From Paenibacillus agri (lineage in GTDB: Bacteria; Bacillota; Bacilli; Paenibacillales; Paenibacillaceae): a DNA stretch of 64,000 nt. The notes under the pieces were generated by a model. It did not search any database. It was given only the letters and a program-made list of their open reading frames with translations, and was not told the DNA's origin. The stretch is taken from positions 186,001 through 250,000 of the forward strand of contig NZ_JABWCS010000219.1 of NCBI RefSeq assembly GCF_013359945.1, given 5' to 3'. Positions 27,954 through 36,417 of the stretch are shown piece by piece (position 1 is the first letter of the stretch; each line of letters starts with the position of its first letter). The translations under genes and the position numbers were made by a program.

Positions 27954-28871
27954 TTATAGTACAATGTCCGTTTTGGCATGACGGAGCCGGAAATCCTTCG
28001 GAGAGCAGCCCTTCACCTTCTTGAACATGCGGGAGAAGAGAAGCGGGTCCTGGTAGCCGACTGACCTAGCGATTTCACCTATGCTGCAGGGTGTCTCTGT
28101 TAGCAACTCGCAGGCTTTAGCGATGCGGAAGTGAAGCAGATATTGCTGCGGCGGTAGCCCGACAGTGCGCTTGAACAGTGCTGATAAATATTTTCGGTCC
28201 AGCTTCAAGGCGGAGGACATCATCTCCACAGTAATCGTCTCACAGTAATGTGAATGAAGAAAATGCAGACATTGCTCCACATAGGCACTCTTTTGCCGTA
28301 GCACGGGCAATTGGATCGGAGACGCCGGGACGGTCTTAATCAGCAAAGAAAAGAACTCATACATAATCGCTTTTAAAGACAGGTCCAGGCAGTCTGCTGC
28401 TTCTGCTGTGGAGGTCAGTTGCGTATACAAGTTGGGCATTAACTGATCATCCATCGGAAATACAGGACAACCTGGAGATAAAGAAGTTTTGGACAGAATA
28501 GACTCCATCTGTTCACCGGTAAAACCGATCCAGGAATAGGACCAGGGATCATCTTGATCAGCGGCGTAATAAGTAACGATATGTGGATACGTCAGGAAGG
28601 CTTGTCCGGCGCCAAGGGTGTGGCTGCATCCGCCAACCTCGACCATACCGGTGCCTCCATGGATAAAATGAATTTTGTAATGATCACGCACACCGGGACC
28701 GACCGTATGTCCTGGAACACATTGTTCACGCCCCCAGTAGTGCAAGTGCAGATCTGGATTGCTCCGAAAGGGACGTTCCGGATTATAGTTATAGATCGCC
28801 ATGGCTGCTTCAGCCTCTTTTCTGCGAAAGAATAGTTCTGATTCAAGAACAGCACCCTCATTATACCCCAA
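27954..28871 (-). CDS. AraC family transcriptional regulator
   Basis: 305 residues. An N-terminal cupin-like sensor (about 40-170, with a HFIHGGTGMVEVGGC core) is followed by a double helix-turn-helix at the C-terminus: ITVEMMSSALKLDRKYLSALF and CSIGEIARSVGYQDPLLFSR, ending with FKKVKGCSPKDFR. Such arrangements bind sugars. The start could be the Met at residue 24 (MAIYNYNPERPF, 28802), which begins closer to the family consensus. The reductase gene 190 bases downstream is the nearest possible target. Confidence 0.88.
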   Translation of the reverse strand: MGYNEGAVLESELFFRRKEAEAAMAIYNYNPERPFRSNPDLHLHYWGREQCVPGHTVGPGVRDHYKIHFIHGGTGMVEVGGCSHTLGAGQAFLTYPHIVTYYAADQDDPWSYSWIGFTGEQMESILSKTSLSPGCPVFPMDDQLMPNLYTQLTSTAEAADCLDLSLKAIMYEFFSLLIKTVPASPIQLPVLRQKSAYVEQCLHFLHSHYCETITVEMMSSALKLDRKYLSALFKRTVGLPPQQYLLHFRIAKACELLTETPCSIGEIARSVGYQDPLLFSRMFKKVKGCSPKDFRLRHAKTDIVL

Positions 28872-28999
28872 TTCCTGAATAGATGGTTGTGTACACCCCT
28901 GGTGGGATGAACAGGCATTCGTTTATCTGCTGAAAGTTTGGTTAATTAAGCTATGAAGCAGGGCAAACTAATGAGAACCAACAACAGGAGGGTACCGTT

Positions 29000-29905
29000 A
29001 TGGATAAAAGAATTGTGGGTGTTTTTACAGCCGAACATGAGGCTTCCGCAGCCATTGAGGAATTAAAAAGACATGGTTTTCGGACCGATGATATCTCCGT
29101 CATTGCCCGTAATCCAGAGGATGCCCATACGATCCTAGAAGGGACAGGAACTAGGGCGCCAGAGGGCATGGCTTCAGGTGCAGCAACCGGAGGCGTGCTT
29201 GGAGGCGTGACAGGACTGCTGATCGGGATCGGTGCGTTGGCTATTCCCGGCATTGGGCCGATTATTGCTGCAGGACCCATCGCGGCAACTTTGGCAGGGG
29301 CGGCTGTGGGTGCCGGGACCGGCGGTCTGGTTGGAGGCCTGATTGGACTTGGCATTCCGGAGGACGAGGCCGAGAGCTATGACAGGTATGTAGGCTCCGG
29401 ACATATCCTGGTGATGGTAGATGCTGGAGGCGAGCATGAACAAGAGGTCCACCGTATTTTCGGACGGTATCATGCCGTGAATGCCAATTACTCGGATAGG
29501 GAGATTGCGGAGGAGTTACCCGAAGCCCGGTCATTGGATCTCCGGGAAGCTACGGATGATTCCGTACAAGATACCGTAGATGCCACTTTCGATGGTTCTG
29601 GTCTGGAGGGTAAGAACGATACAGGACTGGATACCAGGAACGCATCTTCCGAAGACAAGCTCCCACAGGACCGGGCGGCGCAAGACATCCATCGGTCAGG
29701 AATGACTGGCTCCGTTGAAGAATCAGATGCACTTGCCGCAGCTGACCAGAAAGATGCCAGATCATTGGCCTATTCAACAGGCACGATGGATGCAATGGAC
29801 ACGCTCCCAAGCGAGCATGGAGGTAAAGGCACTGTAGGCGAACAGATCCGTGAGGAGCGGCGGCGCGAGGCGGAGGAGAAGGGCGTTGGTGAAAAGGAAG
29901 GCTGA
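29000..29905 (+). CDS. General stress protein (GSP17M/YflT-type domain) with glycine-zipper and acidic tail
   Basis: 301 residues. The N-terminal ~55 residues (KRIVGVFTAEHEASAAIEEL, then GFRTDDISVIARN) form the heat-induced stress-protein domain. Residues about 60-115 are a Gly/Ala-rich membrane-like segment (GGVLGGVTGLLIGIGALAIP then GAAVGAGTGGLVGGLIGLG), a glycine zipper. The last ~150 residues are charged, acidic and probably disordered. The function is unknown; SigB control is usual for relatives, but I found no convincing SigB promoter. AACAGGAGGG precedes the ATG. Confidence 0.78.
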   Translation: MDKRIVGVFTAEHEASAAIEELKRHGFRTDDISVIARNPEDAHTILEGTGTRAPEGMASGAATGGVLGGVTGLLIGIGALAIPGIGPIIAAGPIAATLAGAAVGAGTGGLVGGLIGLGIPEDEAESYDRYVGSGHILVMVDAGGEHEQEVHRIFGRYHAVNANYSDREIAEELPEARSLDLREATDDSVQDTVDATFDGSGLEGKNDTGLDTRNASSEDKLPQDRAAQDIHRSGMTGSVEESDALAAADQKDARSLAYSTGTMDAMDTLPSEHGGKGTVGEQIREERRREAEEKGVGEKEG

Positions 29906-29950
29906 CAGCAGTCCGTTAACAGATAAGATGTCGTATCTAAGTAGTAATTT

Positions 29951-29973
29951 AAAGCGCATATGCGCTTTTTTTT
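29951..29973 (+). terminator. Compact terminator
   Basis: AAAGCGC-ATAT-GCGCTTT followed by further Ts. Perfect 7-base stem with a 4-base loop. Confidence 0.85.
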
Positions 29974-29992
29974 ATGCCATAAAGGACAGATA

Positions 29993-30020
29993 TTGACTTC
30001 GTTTCAACGTAATGTATAAT
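29993..30020 (+). promoter_or_regulatory. SigA promoter of the BlaI/M56 pair
   Basis: TTGACT (29993-29998), 16-base spacer, TATAAT (30015-30020). AATGTATAATA and AACATATTGTAG flank the -10 and may form the BlaI-type operator, although the dyad is imperfect. Confidence 0.65.
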
Positions 30021-30055
30021 AAAAAAACATATTGTAGAATCGAAGGGGGGAGTTC

Positions 30056-30427
30056 ATGCATATTACAGCAGCGGAAATGGAAATCATGCAGGTGATCTGG
30101 AATAGCGATCGTCAGATGACGACAAAGGAGATCATGGAACAGCTGCAAGGTAAAAAAATTACAACCATTGTCACCCTTGCCGGACGTTTGATCGATAAAG
30201 GTGCACTAACTTCAGTCAAAATTGGACGTTCTCATGCTCATGAATACTCCGCTGCCATCAGCGAAGAAGAGTATCAGCAGTTACAGACCCAGCAGTTTAT
30301 TCGTTCCATTCACAAAGGATCAGCCAAAAGTCTGATTAGCAGCTTGTTCCAGGGTGACCAATTAACCAAACAAGACATCACGGAACTTCAACAATTTATC
30401 AACAAGAAGGCGGAAGAGCATGATTAG
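30056..30427 (+). CDS. BlaI/MecI/CopY family repressor
   Basis: 123-residue winged-helix repressor. The N-terminus ITAAEMEIMQVIWNSDRQMT is the family signature, with the recognition helix in TTIVTLAGRLIDKGAL. The C-terminal dimerisation part ends LFQGDQLTKQDITELQQFI. BlaI proteins are inactivated by cleavage downstream of a BlaR1-type sensor, which is the next gene and overlaps by 8 bases. CGAAGGGGGG precedes the ATG. No beta-lactamase or PBP2a gene is present, so the regulated target is unknown. Confidence 0.92.
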   Translation: MHITAAEMEIMQVIWNSDRQMTTKEIMEQLQGKKITTIVTLAGRLIDKGALTSVKIGRSHAHEYSAAISEEEYQQLQTQQFIRSIHKGSAKSLISSLFQGDQLTKQDITELQQFINKKAEEHD

Positions 30428-32237
30428 CTGGCTCTTAGCAACGACTTTAACTGGCGGTCTGATCACCGTTTTGATTCTTCTCTTCAAGAGAAAATTAATT
30501 AAGAGGCTCGGGACAGCCGGCTATTATTTAACTAGTGTAATAATGTTAACGTTATTTATTATTCCTTGGCATCAAGTCTTTCCATCTGATTTCTCCAGTC
30601 AAATCCTCAATAATTCGCTGGAGATGATTCACAACCAGGAGGTTGTTCGAGTTAATGAAAAGGTACCCTCAGCAGATCCCCCACCTAGTGAGCACATCCT
30701 GTCTCCACAGCTAGAAGCTACTTCCATTGAGCATGCCTCCCCATTGTTATCCAAGTTGATCGATCTACCTGCCTTGTGGGCCGGTGGCTGTCTAATAATG
30801 TTATCCCGTTATTTTGTAAGCTATTACCGATTTAAACGGAAGGTACTGGCCCATAAGCCAGCTTTCATTGACCACATTGGACGCTTAAATATTGTAACTA
30901 GCAAGTATGTCCTGTCTCCTCTGATCATTGGTTTCTTCAAACCGGTCATTGTTATTCCTGAGCAACAGATATCGGAAAGTAATTGCCATCTGGCTATTCT
31001 GCATGAGTGGAACCATTACAGACAAGGGGATGCGTGGATCAAACTGTTAGCTGTGGTAATCAACTCTATCCACTGGTTCAATCCCGTCACCTATCTGATG
31101 CTTGCCAACTTAAGCGAAGCCTGTGAATATGCCTGTGATGAGAAAGTAACCCGGAAGATGAGCATTGATGACAAGAGAGCTTACAGTGAGATGATTCTAG
31201 CCTTTGCTTCCCGATCCACCCCCGCACTAAGTAGCAACCTCGCCAAGAGCAAGAAACAACTACTCAGGAGGTTTGAACTAATTATGAGTCCAGTATCCAA
31301 AGGCCAGGGATATCTAGGTGTCTTGTTGGTCACAGCGATGACGGCTGCTTCTCTTCTGATTACGACCATGGTGTTCGCAGAATCACCTAAGACGAAGACG
31401 CAATATGTAGGAGAAATGTTTACCTACTATAACGTATACAGTACGCTTGACCAGAATATAAAGAGCACCTTTGGATTAGGAAATATAGGTGTAATTGATG
31501 GCCCCTTTTGCATTGATGCCAATGGATTAAAGGTGGATTACTATAACCGGACGGAACCGTATTATATGATTAATCGTTCATGGAAGCTGAAAGACAATGC
31601 ACTGGAGCAGAAGGTGCTTAGCATTGACGGGAAGAATGTCACAGTGGCGTTCACCAAAGAAACCGCTGCTTATCAGGACGATTCGGTTATCGAGAAGATG
31701 GTTCGCAACCAAATTGAGTATGAGTTGACTTATAAAAATACGAAGTGGAACCATGACCACCTGGCTTTCATTAATGAGGTTATCTCACAAGGTATGATGG
31801 TGGTTCAAAATGTGACGGAACCAAAGGATTTCAAGTTCATCATGTCCACAGAGAAAAATGGAGATCAATGGGGAATGAAGCCATTAACTCGCTATGACGC
31901 CAAAACAAAAGTGAAGAGCATCTTTAATCAAAAAGTAAAATTAGCGGCTAACATCAACGGGAAGCAGGGCAAGCAGATTGGCGACTCATTTGTCATCAAA
32001 AACGGAGAAACGCTGGCCATTGATTTCAAGAAAACTACAGATAGTATGCCTCAGATTTACTTTTCTGTTATTAATGTAAGGACAGGAAAACCTGTAATGG
32101 ATGACAACTATTTAGGCAGCGGCAACAGATTTATCTTTATTCCAGGTAAACAGTCTGTCAATAGCACGTTTAAGGTTATCATGAGCGGGGAAGGAGGCAG
32201 CGATACCGGAGAGGTAGAAATATTCACGTATAAGTAA
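30420..32237 (+). CDS. M56 family membrane metallopeptidase sensor (BlaR1-like, non-penicillin-binding sensor)
   Basis: 605 residues. N-terminal helices at about 3-22, 33-50 and 115-133, then the cytoplasmic M56 zinc peptidase with HEWNH (His195, Glu196, His199) and third-ligand region SEACEYACDE (about 232-241). A further helix lies at about 298-318 (LGVLLVTAMTAASLLITTMV). The extracellular C-terminal ~280 residues do not show the SxxK/SxN/KTG motifs of the BlaR1 penicillin sensor. They include a beta-rich section of unknown kind. It is expected to sense an outside signal and trigger loss of the overlapping BlaI repressor. Confidence 0.85.
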   Translation: MISWLLATTLTGGLITVLILLFKRKLIKRLGTAGYYLTSVIMLTLFIIPWHQVFPSDFSSQILNNSLEMIHNQEVVRVNEKVPSADPPPSEHILSPQLEATSIEHASPLLSKLIDLPALWAGGCLIMLSRYFVSYYRFKRKVLAHKPAFIDHIGRLNIVTSKYVLSPLIIGFFKPVIVIPEQQISESNCHLAILHEWNHYRQGDAWIKLLAVVINSIHWFNPVTYLMLANLSEACEYACDEKVTRKMSIDDKRAYSEMILAFASRSTPALSSNLAKSKKQLLRRFELIMSPVSKGQGYLGVLLVTAMTAASLLITTMVFAESPKTKTQYVGEMFTYYNVYSTLDQNIKSTFGLGNIGVIDGPFCIDANGLKVDYYNRTEPYYMINRSWKLKDNALEQKVLSIDGKNVTVAFTKETAAYQDDSVIEKMVRNQIEYELTYKNTKWNHDHLAFINEVISQGMMVVQNVTEPKDFKFIMSTEKNGDQWGMKPLTRYDAKTKVKSIFNQKVKLAANINGKQGKQIGDSFVIKNGETLAIDFKKTTDSMPQIYFSVINVRTGKPVMDDNYLGSGNRFIFIPGKQSVNSTFKVIMSGEGGSDTGEVEIFTYK

Positions 32238-32296
32238 GGTTTTTTACAAAACCCCCTCCATCCCCCCTAGCAATCCAACCCAGGGTCAACAATGAA

Positions 32297-32365
32297 AAGG
32301 CGACCTTTGCCCAGATCCAATATCCTGCATGCAGGTATTAGATCTGGGCAAGATCGCCTTAATTT
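32297..32365. terminator. Bidirectional terminator between convergent genes
   Basis: AAGGCGA (32297-32303) with TCGCCTT (32354-32360), GCCCAGATC with GATCTGGGC, and a central palindrome CCTGCATGCAGG. A/T-rich flanks lie on both sides. Confidence 0.85.
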
Positions 32366-32398
32366 GTTTTCTGATATGCCTTAATTGAATCAATAGTA

Positions 32399-33595
32399 TT
32401 AGAACATGCTCAAGGTCACTTTGCGGTCTCTGTTGCTGAGTGTCATGTTGACCTTTGTAGCGGCGCTAAATTCCCGTAAGGGAATCATCAGCTCGTTGTC
32501 TTTCATTTTAGGTACGGAGCCGGAAAAAGGCAGCGGAATGTCGTTGACCATGAGCAACCCTTTCGTTTCAGCATTCTCCGATTCTTTGCCTCCCCGTTTC
32601 ATTCTGGCAATCAAATGCTCCGGTGTTTCTCCCGCCTTGGAAGCGTCCAAACGGTAGCCGATTCGGTCAAATTTCGTATTGATGCCTTTTCCGATCGTGA
32701 AGAAAAGATTGATGCCCTGTGACTGTGCCACTTCGAGGGCAGTCAGGCTATATTTTCCGTAAGGGAAGCACAGAATGTTACGGGTATTGCCGAGCTCCGT
32801 CTGCAGGCGGTTATCCGCGTGCCGTAAATCAGCATCGATTCTGTTTCGGTATTCCTGCACGGTTTCTACCCGATTTTCTTTGGGCAGATATTGCAAATGC
32901 GGCAGCGCAGGCTTCTGATCGCCTTCACGGTCAACAGCGATCATATGATGCGCATCGTAGGTATGGTTGTAGAAGCTCATGCCGGACTTTTTCATCTCCC
33001 GCATTTGATCCCACGTTAGCTTGGGTAGGCCTGGCACATGGCCGTCAACTGCGCCGACGATGACAAAGTTGGTCGCTGTATCCCCAAATTCCTTCAGGAT
33101 CGGATAAGCATAGGTGTAAAAGGATTCGTATCCGTCGTCAAACGTCAGCAATACCGCGTTATCCGGTATCTTGCCACCCTTAAGCATGAAATCAGCATAT
33201 TGATCCATTGTGATGATGTGGAAATTATTCTTTTTTAACAATTCAAGCTGGGTTCTAAATTCTGATGTAGATATGGATGAGGCTCCCTTCTGTACCTCTG
33301 GAGAAATGGCATGGTACATCAGCGTAAGCACCTTGTCGCGGTAATAGATCCCTTTACCGGTGGGAGTCGATTCTTGCGGCAACGGGTCCCATTTGATTTT
33401 CAAGCCCAGACTGTTCTCCAGAAAAGATGCGGGAACGAATAATTCACCGTGGCTAAGCTGAAATTTGGGTGGGGGACTTTCCTTGCCCTCCACTAGAAAG
33501 CTGTACTGTATCGGAAAAATCATTCGGTACAAGATGACAAGCAGGACGGCGCTGATTACGGTGAGTGTCAAAAGCTTAACTTTACTCGATTTCAT
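32399..33595 (-). CDS. Membrane-anchored polysaccharide deacetylase with a split copper-amine-oxidase-N-type domain
   Basis: 398 residues from the ATG at 33595, chosen for the AAGGAGG 8 bases upstream; the frame is open 33 codons further. An N-terminal signal anchor (about 5-24) is followed by a short beta domain (GELFVPASFLENSLGLKIKW), then the NodB domain with LTFDDGYESFYTYAYP (metal Asp pair), FYNHTYDAHHM (metal His) and CFPYGKYS. The C-terminus (PKMKDNELMIPLREFSAATK, then VNMTLSNRDRKVTL) completes a copper-amine-oxidase-N-type fold. Likely removes acetyl groups from wall or surface glycan outside the membrane. Confidence 0.87.
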   Translation of the reverse strand: MKSSKVKLLTLTVISAVLLVILYRMIFPIQYSFLVEGKESPPPKFQLSHGELFVPASFLENSLGLKIKWDPLPQESTPTGKGIYYRDKVLTLMYHAISPEVQKGASSISTSEFRTQLELLKKNNFHIITMDQYADFMLKGGKIPDNAVLLTFDDGYESFYTYAYPILKEFGDTATNFVIVGAVDGHVPGLPKLTWDQMREMKKSGMSFYNHTYDAHHMIAVDREGDQKPALPHLQYLPKENRVETVQEYRNRIDADLRHADNRLQTELGNTRNILCFPYGKYSLTALEVAQSQGINLFFTIGKGINTKFDRIGYRLDASKAGETPEHLIARMKRGGKESENAETKGLLMVNDIPLPFSGSVPKMKDNELMIPLREFSAATKVNMTLSNRDRKVTLSMF

Positions 33596-33672
33596 AGATG
33601 AATCCTCCTTGGCAACAGATAAATAGTAGAAAAAATTCTGATTCCGTCCAGATGTTCTGACCGTATTCAGCG

Positions 33673-33718
33673 AAAAAAGGATGGCCCCTGCCATTCCGGC
33701 ATTTGGACCATCCCCAAT
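33673..33718 (-). terminator. Terminator of the EamA gene
   Basis: On the minus strand GGATGG pairs with CCATCC around an internal partly paired loop, followed by six Ts. Confidence 0.75.
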
Positions 33719-33775
33719 TTATCATATCTCGCTTAAAATTCTGTGAAAAAAAAGTCATTTTTCTGAAAATGTAAG

Positions 33776-34702
33776 CTATATTTTTTTTGGTAACGCTGGT
33801 GTGCGCTTGGCTTTGAAAATCATCTGCTTCAGAGCTTTTCCATTAATAAGTATGGTTCCAGCAATAATGGTTATTATGCCGAGAAGGGTCACCCAGTTGA
33901 TCGTTTCATTGTAAAAAAGAACCCCCACCCCTACAGCAATAGGCGGTGAAACGTACAGCCAGGTTGATGGGAAAACCGGGTTGGTCTTGGCGACGAGCCA
34001 GTAGAACAGCGTATGACCCACCATGGACCCGATCACAATAAGATACAGGACTGATCCAGCTACAGGGAAAGAGAACAGCCAATCTGGCTGCACATTCTCT
34101 GTAAAGAACGAGAGGATAAAGATGAATGCTCCGCCGTACATCATTTGGGCGGCATTCAGGGCGATAGGCGAGACTTCGGGCATATTGGTGATGACTTTTT
34201 TGGAATAAATTGCGCCTGCCGCATAGCAGAGCTCTCCGATCAGAATGACGATACAGCCTATAGTCCATAAGGGAGAGACATCCACGGTAAGATTAGGCAG
34301 AACCAGCAGCAGAACACCGGTGAATCCGATGAGACAGCCGTACAGGGAGAGTGCGGGGGTCTTTTGCCGCAGAACGAGAGTTTGCAAGAGCAGAATCATA
34401 ATCGGACCGGTTGCCGACAGTACCGCAGCCAATCCTGAAGATACATATTGTTCCGCCCAATAAAGGGCAGCGAAGGTTGCGAAGGTCAGTGCAGCTCCGG
34501 TGAACAGCATTTCCTTGCGCAGCAGCAGGGAGAAGCTGGCTTTGCGTTTCCAGACCATCCATAGGAACAGAATGACACCGGCCAGGAAAAAACGCAGTCC
34601 TGCGGAGAAGAAAGGCGGCGCTCCGGCATCCACGCCGATTTTAATGGCCAGGAAGGTCGTGGCGAAGATCAGACAAACAAGAGTATAAGCTAAAAGAATC
34701 AT
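33776..34702 (-). CDS. EamA/DMT family transporter
   Basis: 308 residues, ten predicted helices in two EamA repeats (about 1-140 and 150-290), ending with a basic tail. Family features include the ATTFLAIKIGVDAGAPPFFS start and AALYWAEQYVSSGLAAVL in the first repeat. Substrates of the family are amino acids or small metabolites. It is divergent from a MocR-type regulator, which suggests transport of an amino acid or vitamin B6-related compound sensed by that regulator. AAGGGGAACTG precedes the ATG. Confidence 0.87.
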   Translation of the reverse strand: MILLAYTLVCLIFATTFLAIKIGVDAGAPPFFSAGLRFFLAGVILFLWMVWKRKASFSLLLRKEMLFTGAALTFATFAALYWAEQYVSSGLAAVLSATGPIMILLLQTLVLRQKTPALSLYGCLIGFTGVLLLVLPNLTVDVSPLWTIGCIVILIGELCYAAGAIYSKKVITNMPEVSPIALNAAQMMYGGAFIFILSFFTENVQPDWLFSFPVAGSVLYLIVIGSMVGHTLFYWLVAKTNPVFPSTWLYVSPPIAVGVGVLFYNETINWVTLLGIITIIAGTILINGKALKQMIFKAKRTPALPKKI

Positions 34703-34770
34703 GTTCAGTTCCCCTTTGGAAATATTGTGGAGTCGTGCTTGAAGTATTCGTTAATCATATAAGGAAGAGA

Positions 34771-34800
34771 ACAGAACAGATTGATAAATACAGAACAGAT
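34771..34800. promoter_or_regulatory. Direct-repeat operator candidate for the MocR regulator
   Basis: ACAGAACAGAT occurs at 34771-34781 and again at 34790-34800, a 19-base period, in the divergent promoter region. MocR-family regulators are known to bind direct repeats. Confidence 0.45.
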
Positions 34801-34895
34801 GGTTACGGAGATAATGTACAATACGGTATAAGGAAATATAGAAAGTGCGGCAAGAATAGAAAGAACGGAAAGAATGAGAAGGAGGCTTGTGTCTG

Positions 34896-36314
34896 ATGAA
34901 AAAAGTGAGGGAAACGGAGCAGGCACATCCCTTGTTCCGTCAAGTGTATGAGTACGCCCTGAATCGTATAGAACGGGGAGAGTGGAAAAGTCATGACAAG
35001 CTGCCATCCATCCGGCTGTTAGCCGAAGAATTAGGAGTACACCGGCTGACAGTTTTTAAGGCTTACCGTCAATTGACCGAGGACGGCAAGGTGTATGTCA
35101 AGGATAAGTCGGGTTATTATGTGTCTCAGGGCCACGGGCAAATGCTGGTCCAAGGTTTTGACGAAGGAAGCGGGGTCTCTTCGTATCTGCACAGCAATCC
35201 CATGTATGACATCCAGCGCATTCCTGTGAAATATCAGTTCTCCTTGGCTCTCATTGATCCGGGGCTGCTGCCTAATCTTTTCTTATCTGACTATGTGAAA
35301 AGAGTGTTCGACATGTACCCCAAGGTGATGGGGACTTATGCCAGCGTACAGGGTGACGAAGAACTGAGGGAAACGCTTAGTGGGCATTTTCGGAAGCAGC
35401 AGCATTTGCAACTGTCATCTGGCGAGCTCTTGATAACCTCTGGGGCCCAGCAGGCGATTAATCTGATTGCCCGGATGATGCTCGGACCTATGGATTCGGT
35501 GTTGATAGAACGACCTACATACAGCGTAGCTATGGATATTTTTCGCCGGGCGGGTGCACGGCTGGTTCCGGTGGAGATTACTCCGGAAGGGTATGATCTG
35601 GATGAGGTTGAGGCCTTGATGGCCAAGCATAAGCCTCGCATGTTTTACATGAATCCGACGCATCATAATCCCACAGGTTATACGGTGCCTGTACGGCAGC
35701 GTAAGCTGCTGGTGGAGCTCGCGGAACGCTACCGCTGCCTGCTGGTAGAAGATGATCCGTTTCGGGATATGTATTTTGAAGAAGAGCCACCGCCGCCTAT
35801 TTTTGCTTACGATACTGAGGGTTGGGTCGTCTATATTGGCAGCTTCAGCAAATACGTTGCGCCCGGTCTGCGGATATGCGCAGTCGCCTGCCGGTATCCG
35901 CTGATGGAACGGCTGATCAAGATCAAATCGCTTGAAGATAACGGCACGCCGCTATTAAACCAGAAGATTTTCCTGCATTACTATACTTCGCCCCGGCTGC
36001 AGCAGCATCTCGGCAAGCTGCGGATCGCGCTTCAGGTGCAAAAGGAAATTATGGAACAGGAACTGTCCCAAAGCGGTTGGCAATGGGAGACTCCCGGTGG
36101 CGGGCTGACGCTCTGGGTAAAGCTGCCGGATGGAACGCCGGTGGATGCCCTTCTTCGCAAAAGTCTGGAGCATTCCCTATCTTTTGTGCCCGGATCGGTT
36201 TTCGATCCGCTTGGCGAGATGAGATCATGGCTGCGGCTCTGCTACTCTTTTGTAAGCGAACCGCTGCTGCGTGAGGGCATGCAGAAGCTGACGGCCTTGG
36301 CGCGAAAATTATAA
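34896..36314 (+). CDS. MocR family regulator (GntR helix-turn-helix fused to class I aminotransferase)
   Basis: 472 residues from the ATG at 34896 (AAGGAGG ten bases upstream; a TTG at 34887 is the alternative). The N-terminal GntR winged helix is SHDKLPSIRLLAEELGVHRL then TVFKAYRQLTEDG. The C-terminal fold-type I aminotransferase domain (about 105-470) has MNPTHHNPTGYTV, the VEDDPFRDMYF Asp that binds the PLP ring nitrogen, and the PLP lysine in GSFSKYVAPGLR. Relatives include PdxR and GabR, which use PLP and amino-compound adducts as signals. The divergent EamA gene is the likely target. Confidence 0.92.
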   Translation: MKKVRETEQAHPLFRQVYEYALNRIERGEWKSHDKLPSIRLLAEELGVHRLTVFKAYRQLTEDGKVYVKDKSGYYVSQGHGQMLVQGFDEGSGVSSYLHSNPMYDIQRIPVKYQFSLALIDPGLLPNLFLSDYVKRVFDMYPKVMGTYASVQGDEELRETLSGHFRKQQHLQLSSGELLITSGAQQAINLIARMMLGPMDSVLIERPTYSVAMDIFRRAGARLVPVEITPEGYDLDEVEALMAKHKPRMFYMNPTHHNPTGYTVPVRQRKLLVELAERYRCLLVEDDPFRDMYFEEEPPPPIFAYDTEGWVVYIGSFSKYVAPGLRICAVACRYPLMERLIKIKSLEDNGTPLLNQKIFLHYYTSPRLQQHLGKLRIALQVQKEIMEQELSQSGWQWETPGGGLTLWVKLPDGTPVDALLRKSLEHSLSFVPGSVFDPLGEMRSWLRLCYSFVSEPLLREGMQKLTALARKL

Positions 36315-36342
36315 TGCGGGGGTAAGCTGTAGAAATAGAAGG

Positions 36343-36407
36343 AAAACCTCCTGCTAACATGTGCTTACGGCCCTAGATAGGGTAGGTAGCATTAGCAGGA
36401 GGTTTTT
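36343..36407. terminator. Bidirectional terminator between the MocR and BceB genes
   Basis: Perfect 15-base stem AAAACCTCCTGCTAA (36343-36357) with its complement at 36392-36406, with T runs on either side. Confidence 0.9.
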
Positions 36408-36417
36408 CAGTTTACCA

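Noticed and set aside
30056-32237. Beta-lactam resistance regulon
   Set aside because: The sensor lacks penicillin-binding motifs and no beta-lactamase or PBP2a gene is adjacent.
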